From Clostridium sp. SCN 57-10 (GTDB lineage Bacteria; Bacillota; Clostridia; Oscillospirales; Butyricicoccaceae): a DNA stretch of 6,020 nt. The notes beneath the pieces were generated by a model. That model did not search any database. It saw only the letters and a list, made by a program, of their open reading frames with translations, and had not been told where the DNA came from. Shown here piece after piece: positions 5,044-6,020 of the stretch (the stretch's first letter is position 1; every line of letters starts with the position of its first letter). The position numbers and the translations under genes were made by a program. Location of the stretch: NCBI GenBank assembly GCA_001725215.1, contig MEFT01000152.1:1-6020 (forward strand). The letters run 5' to 3'.

Positions 5044-5754
5044 ATGAAAAAAATACTCGGCGTATGTTTGGCGCTTTCCATGCTTATGGCGTTCACCGCC
5101 TGCGCGTCCCAAAACAGTGTTCCCGACACAACGGAGGGCAGCATTGCAACCACGCAGCAGGGTGGAGAAACAAGCCTCAGCGGGACGGAAAGCACCACGG
5201 GTAAAACAGACTCCACGACGACGCTCGCTGAAACCACCTCCGAGACGTCTCAAAATACCGCGCCCAGCACAACGAAGAGCAGCACGACAGTCACCCGGCC
5301 AAGCAAGGGAACGACCACCGCGGCGACGAAGAGCACCACGAACCAGACAGCCGCCACGACCAAGCCGGCCGAGGAGGCGCAGAGCTTGGAAGACCTGATG
5401 GAGCTTGTTTATACCGACTTTGAAAAACCGATGCTGCAAAACGTGCAGATCAGTCCTGAGGACACCGAATATTATCTTGGCGTAAAGGACCTGCAGTTTG
5501 AAGAAGCGCTTGCGTCCGAAGCGATGATCACATCGATGGCGCACTCGGTCTGTCTTGTTCGTGTGGCGGATGGCACGGATATCGAGCAGATGAAAAAGGA
5601 TATCAAAGAAAACGTCAACTCATTTAAATGGATCTGTGTCGGCGTGGAAAAGGAAAATGTTATTGTGGACAACGTCGGCAATACCATCATCCTGATTTTG
5701 GACAACCAAAACCGTCAGCTGCTGCACGAAAACTTCCTCCAATATGCAAAGTAA
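5044..5754 (+). CDS. DUF4358-like lipoprotein with a Thr/Ser-rich linker
   Basis: The 236-residue product has a lipoprotein signal (MKK, hydrophobic core, AFTAC with lipid-attachment Cys20; the -3 residue is Phe, a mild deviation from the lipobox). Residues about 22-108 are a low-complexity linker rich in Thr, Ser, Lys and Ala, typical of wall-spanning spacers. Residues about 113-236 form a compact domain (LEDLMELVYTDFEKPMLQNV, an EDTEYYLGV segment, a VCLVRVADGTDIEQMKKDI segment and a terminal ILILDNQN). This resembles DUF4358, a clostridial extracellular domain of unknown function. The start at ATG 5044 is supported by AAGAGGG (5031-5037) 6 bases upstream; the frame is open further back but only through the tRNA gene. 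Its stop lies inside the next gene, so both are co-translated. The exact biochemical role is unknown. Confidence 0.85.
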   Translation: MKKILGVCLALSMLMAFTACASQNSVPDTTEGSIATTQQGGETSLSGTESTTGKTDSTTTLAETTSETSQNTAPSTTKSSTTVTRPSKGTTTAATKSTTNQTAATTKPAEEAQSLEDLMELVYTDFEKPMLQNVQISPEDTEYYLGVKDLQFEEALASEAMITSMAHSVCLVRVADGTDIEQMKKDIKENVNSFKWICVGVEKENVIVDNVGNTIILILDNQNRQLLHENFLQYAK

Positions 5755-6020
5755 TGGTGCCAAACGGATCATCGGCAGCGCGGCGCTTCTATGTGCTGCC
5801 GCTGCCATTGTGTTTACGGCGGGGCGGGCGGCAAACGCGGAGCGCGTGCCGACGCCCGACGAGCACGGTCTTTATTTTACCGAGGGGCATGCCTTCAGCG
5901 CGGTGGGGCCGTTGAGCGAACAGGATATTGAGCGGCTCGCCGAAAAGATCAACACGGTTGCGCGTGAGTATTGCCCGCCCTCTGCGCGCGTTTTTTGCAG
6001 TGTGATACCCGATAAAAGCC
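5744..6020 (+). CDS. Probable DHHW/AlgX-like exported protein, N-terminal part only
   Basis: ATG 5744 overlaps the lipoprotein gene by 11 bases and opens a frame that continues past the window end (92 complete codons). No ribosome site precedes it (the upstream bases are pyrimidine-rich), so translation is probably coupled to the lipoprotein gene. After KR at residues 8-9 there is a hydrophobic helix (about 9-27), a signal peptide or membrane anchor. A segment follows with HGLYFTEGHAF, a helix SEQDIERLAEKINTVA and a strand VFCSVIPDKS. The order (display strand, helix, then V-x-x-V-I/V-P-D/T-K-S) resembles the start of the catalytic domain of DHHW-type proteins, relatives of AlgX/AlgJ acetyltransferases, which frequently accompany DUF4358 lipoproteins. 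The diagnostic DHHW motif would lie outside the window, so the family call is tentative. Confidence 0.6.
   Translation, partial: MQSNGAKRIIGSAALLCAAAAIVFTAGRAANAERVPTPDEHGLYFTEGHAFSAVGPLSEQDIERLAEKINTVAREYCPPSARVFCSVIPDKS

Noticed and set aside
5754..5915. Open frame beginning at the TAATG overlap
   Set aside because: Although it touches the lipoprotein stop, the product is Arg/Gly-rich nonsense and ends at 5915; the overlapping ATG 5744 frame gives a clean membrane helix and continues to the window end.

Overview
The window looks like a chromosomal piece of a Gram-positive anaerobe of the class Clostridia, probably a gut Oscillospirales/Ruminococcaceae-type organism. The reasons are SLH-domain surface proteins, InlB-type and SGGT-rich surface repeats, a biotin-dependent sodium-pump decarboxylase beta subunit, a DUF4358-like lipoprotein with a Thr/Ser linker, a tRNA with encoded CCA, AGGAGG-type ribosome sites and moderate-to-high GC. 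This placement is inference from gene families; there is no rRNA or other marker in the window.

Left part (1-3285, plus strand): the 3' end of a large secreted adhesin-like protein (InlB B-repeat, parallel beta-helix region with SGGT turns, C-terminal repeat-type domain). A strong hairpin with a poor T-tract follows, then a subtilisin-family (S8) protease with signal peptide and complete Asp-His-Ser triad. The protease reading frame breaks near 2697-2730. In the next frame the sequence carries on as three SLH cell-wall-anchoring domains with no ribosome site of its own. The simplest reading is one cell-wall-anchored protease gene (S8 + 3 SLH) interrupted by a frameshift or a small deletion junction.

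Middle (3286-4850): two hairpin terminators separate the plus-strand genes from a convergent minus-strand two-gene unit. That unit encodes a sodium ion-translocating decarboxylase beta subunit (376 aa, with all the known sodium-path residues of the family in register) and a 41-residue OadG-like membrane subunit. No carboxyltransferase or biotin carrier gene is present, so the unit must work with subunits encoded elsewhere. Upstream, also on the minus strand, is a tRNA-Ala(CGC) with its own near-consensus promoter and its own terminator.

Right part (4851-6020, plus strand): an intergenic region holding the tRNA promoter, then a DUF4358-like lipoprotein. Its end overlaps by 11 bases the start of a membrane-anchored or secreted protein that resembles the N-terminus of DHHW/AlgX-like proteins and runs off the window. 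In Clostridia this pair commonly sits beside an MBOAT acyltransferase in a presumed surface-polymer acetylation locus; that partner is not visible here.

I found no CRISPR array, insertion sequence, phage gene or clear new defence-type system. The most unusual points are the broken S8/SLH gene, the propeptide-less protease, the alpha-less sodium-pump unit, and the opposing terminators whose U-tract lies over the lysine codons ending the small subunit.
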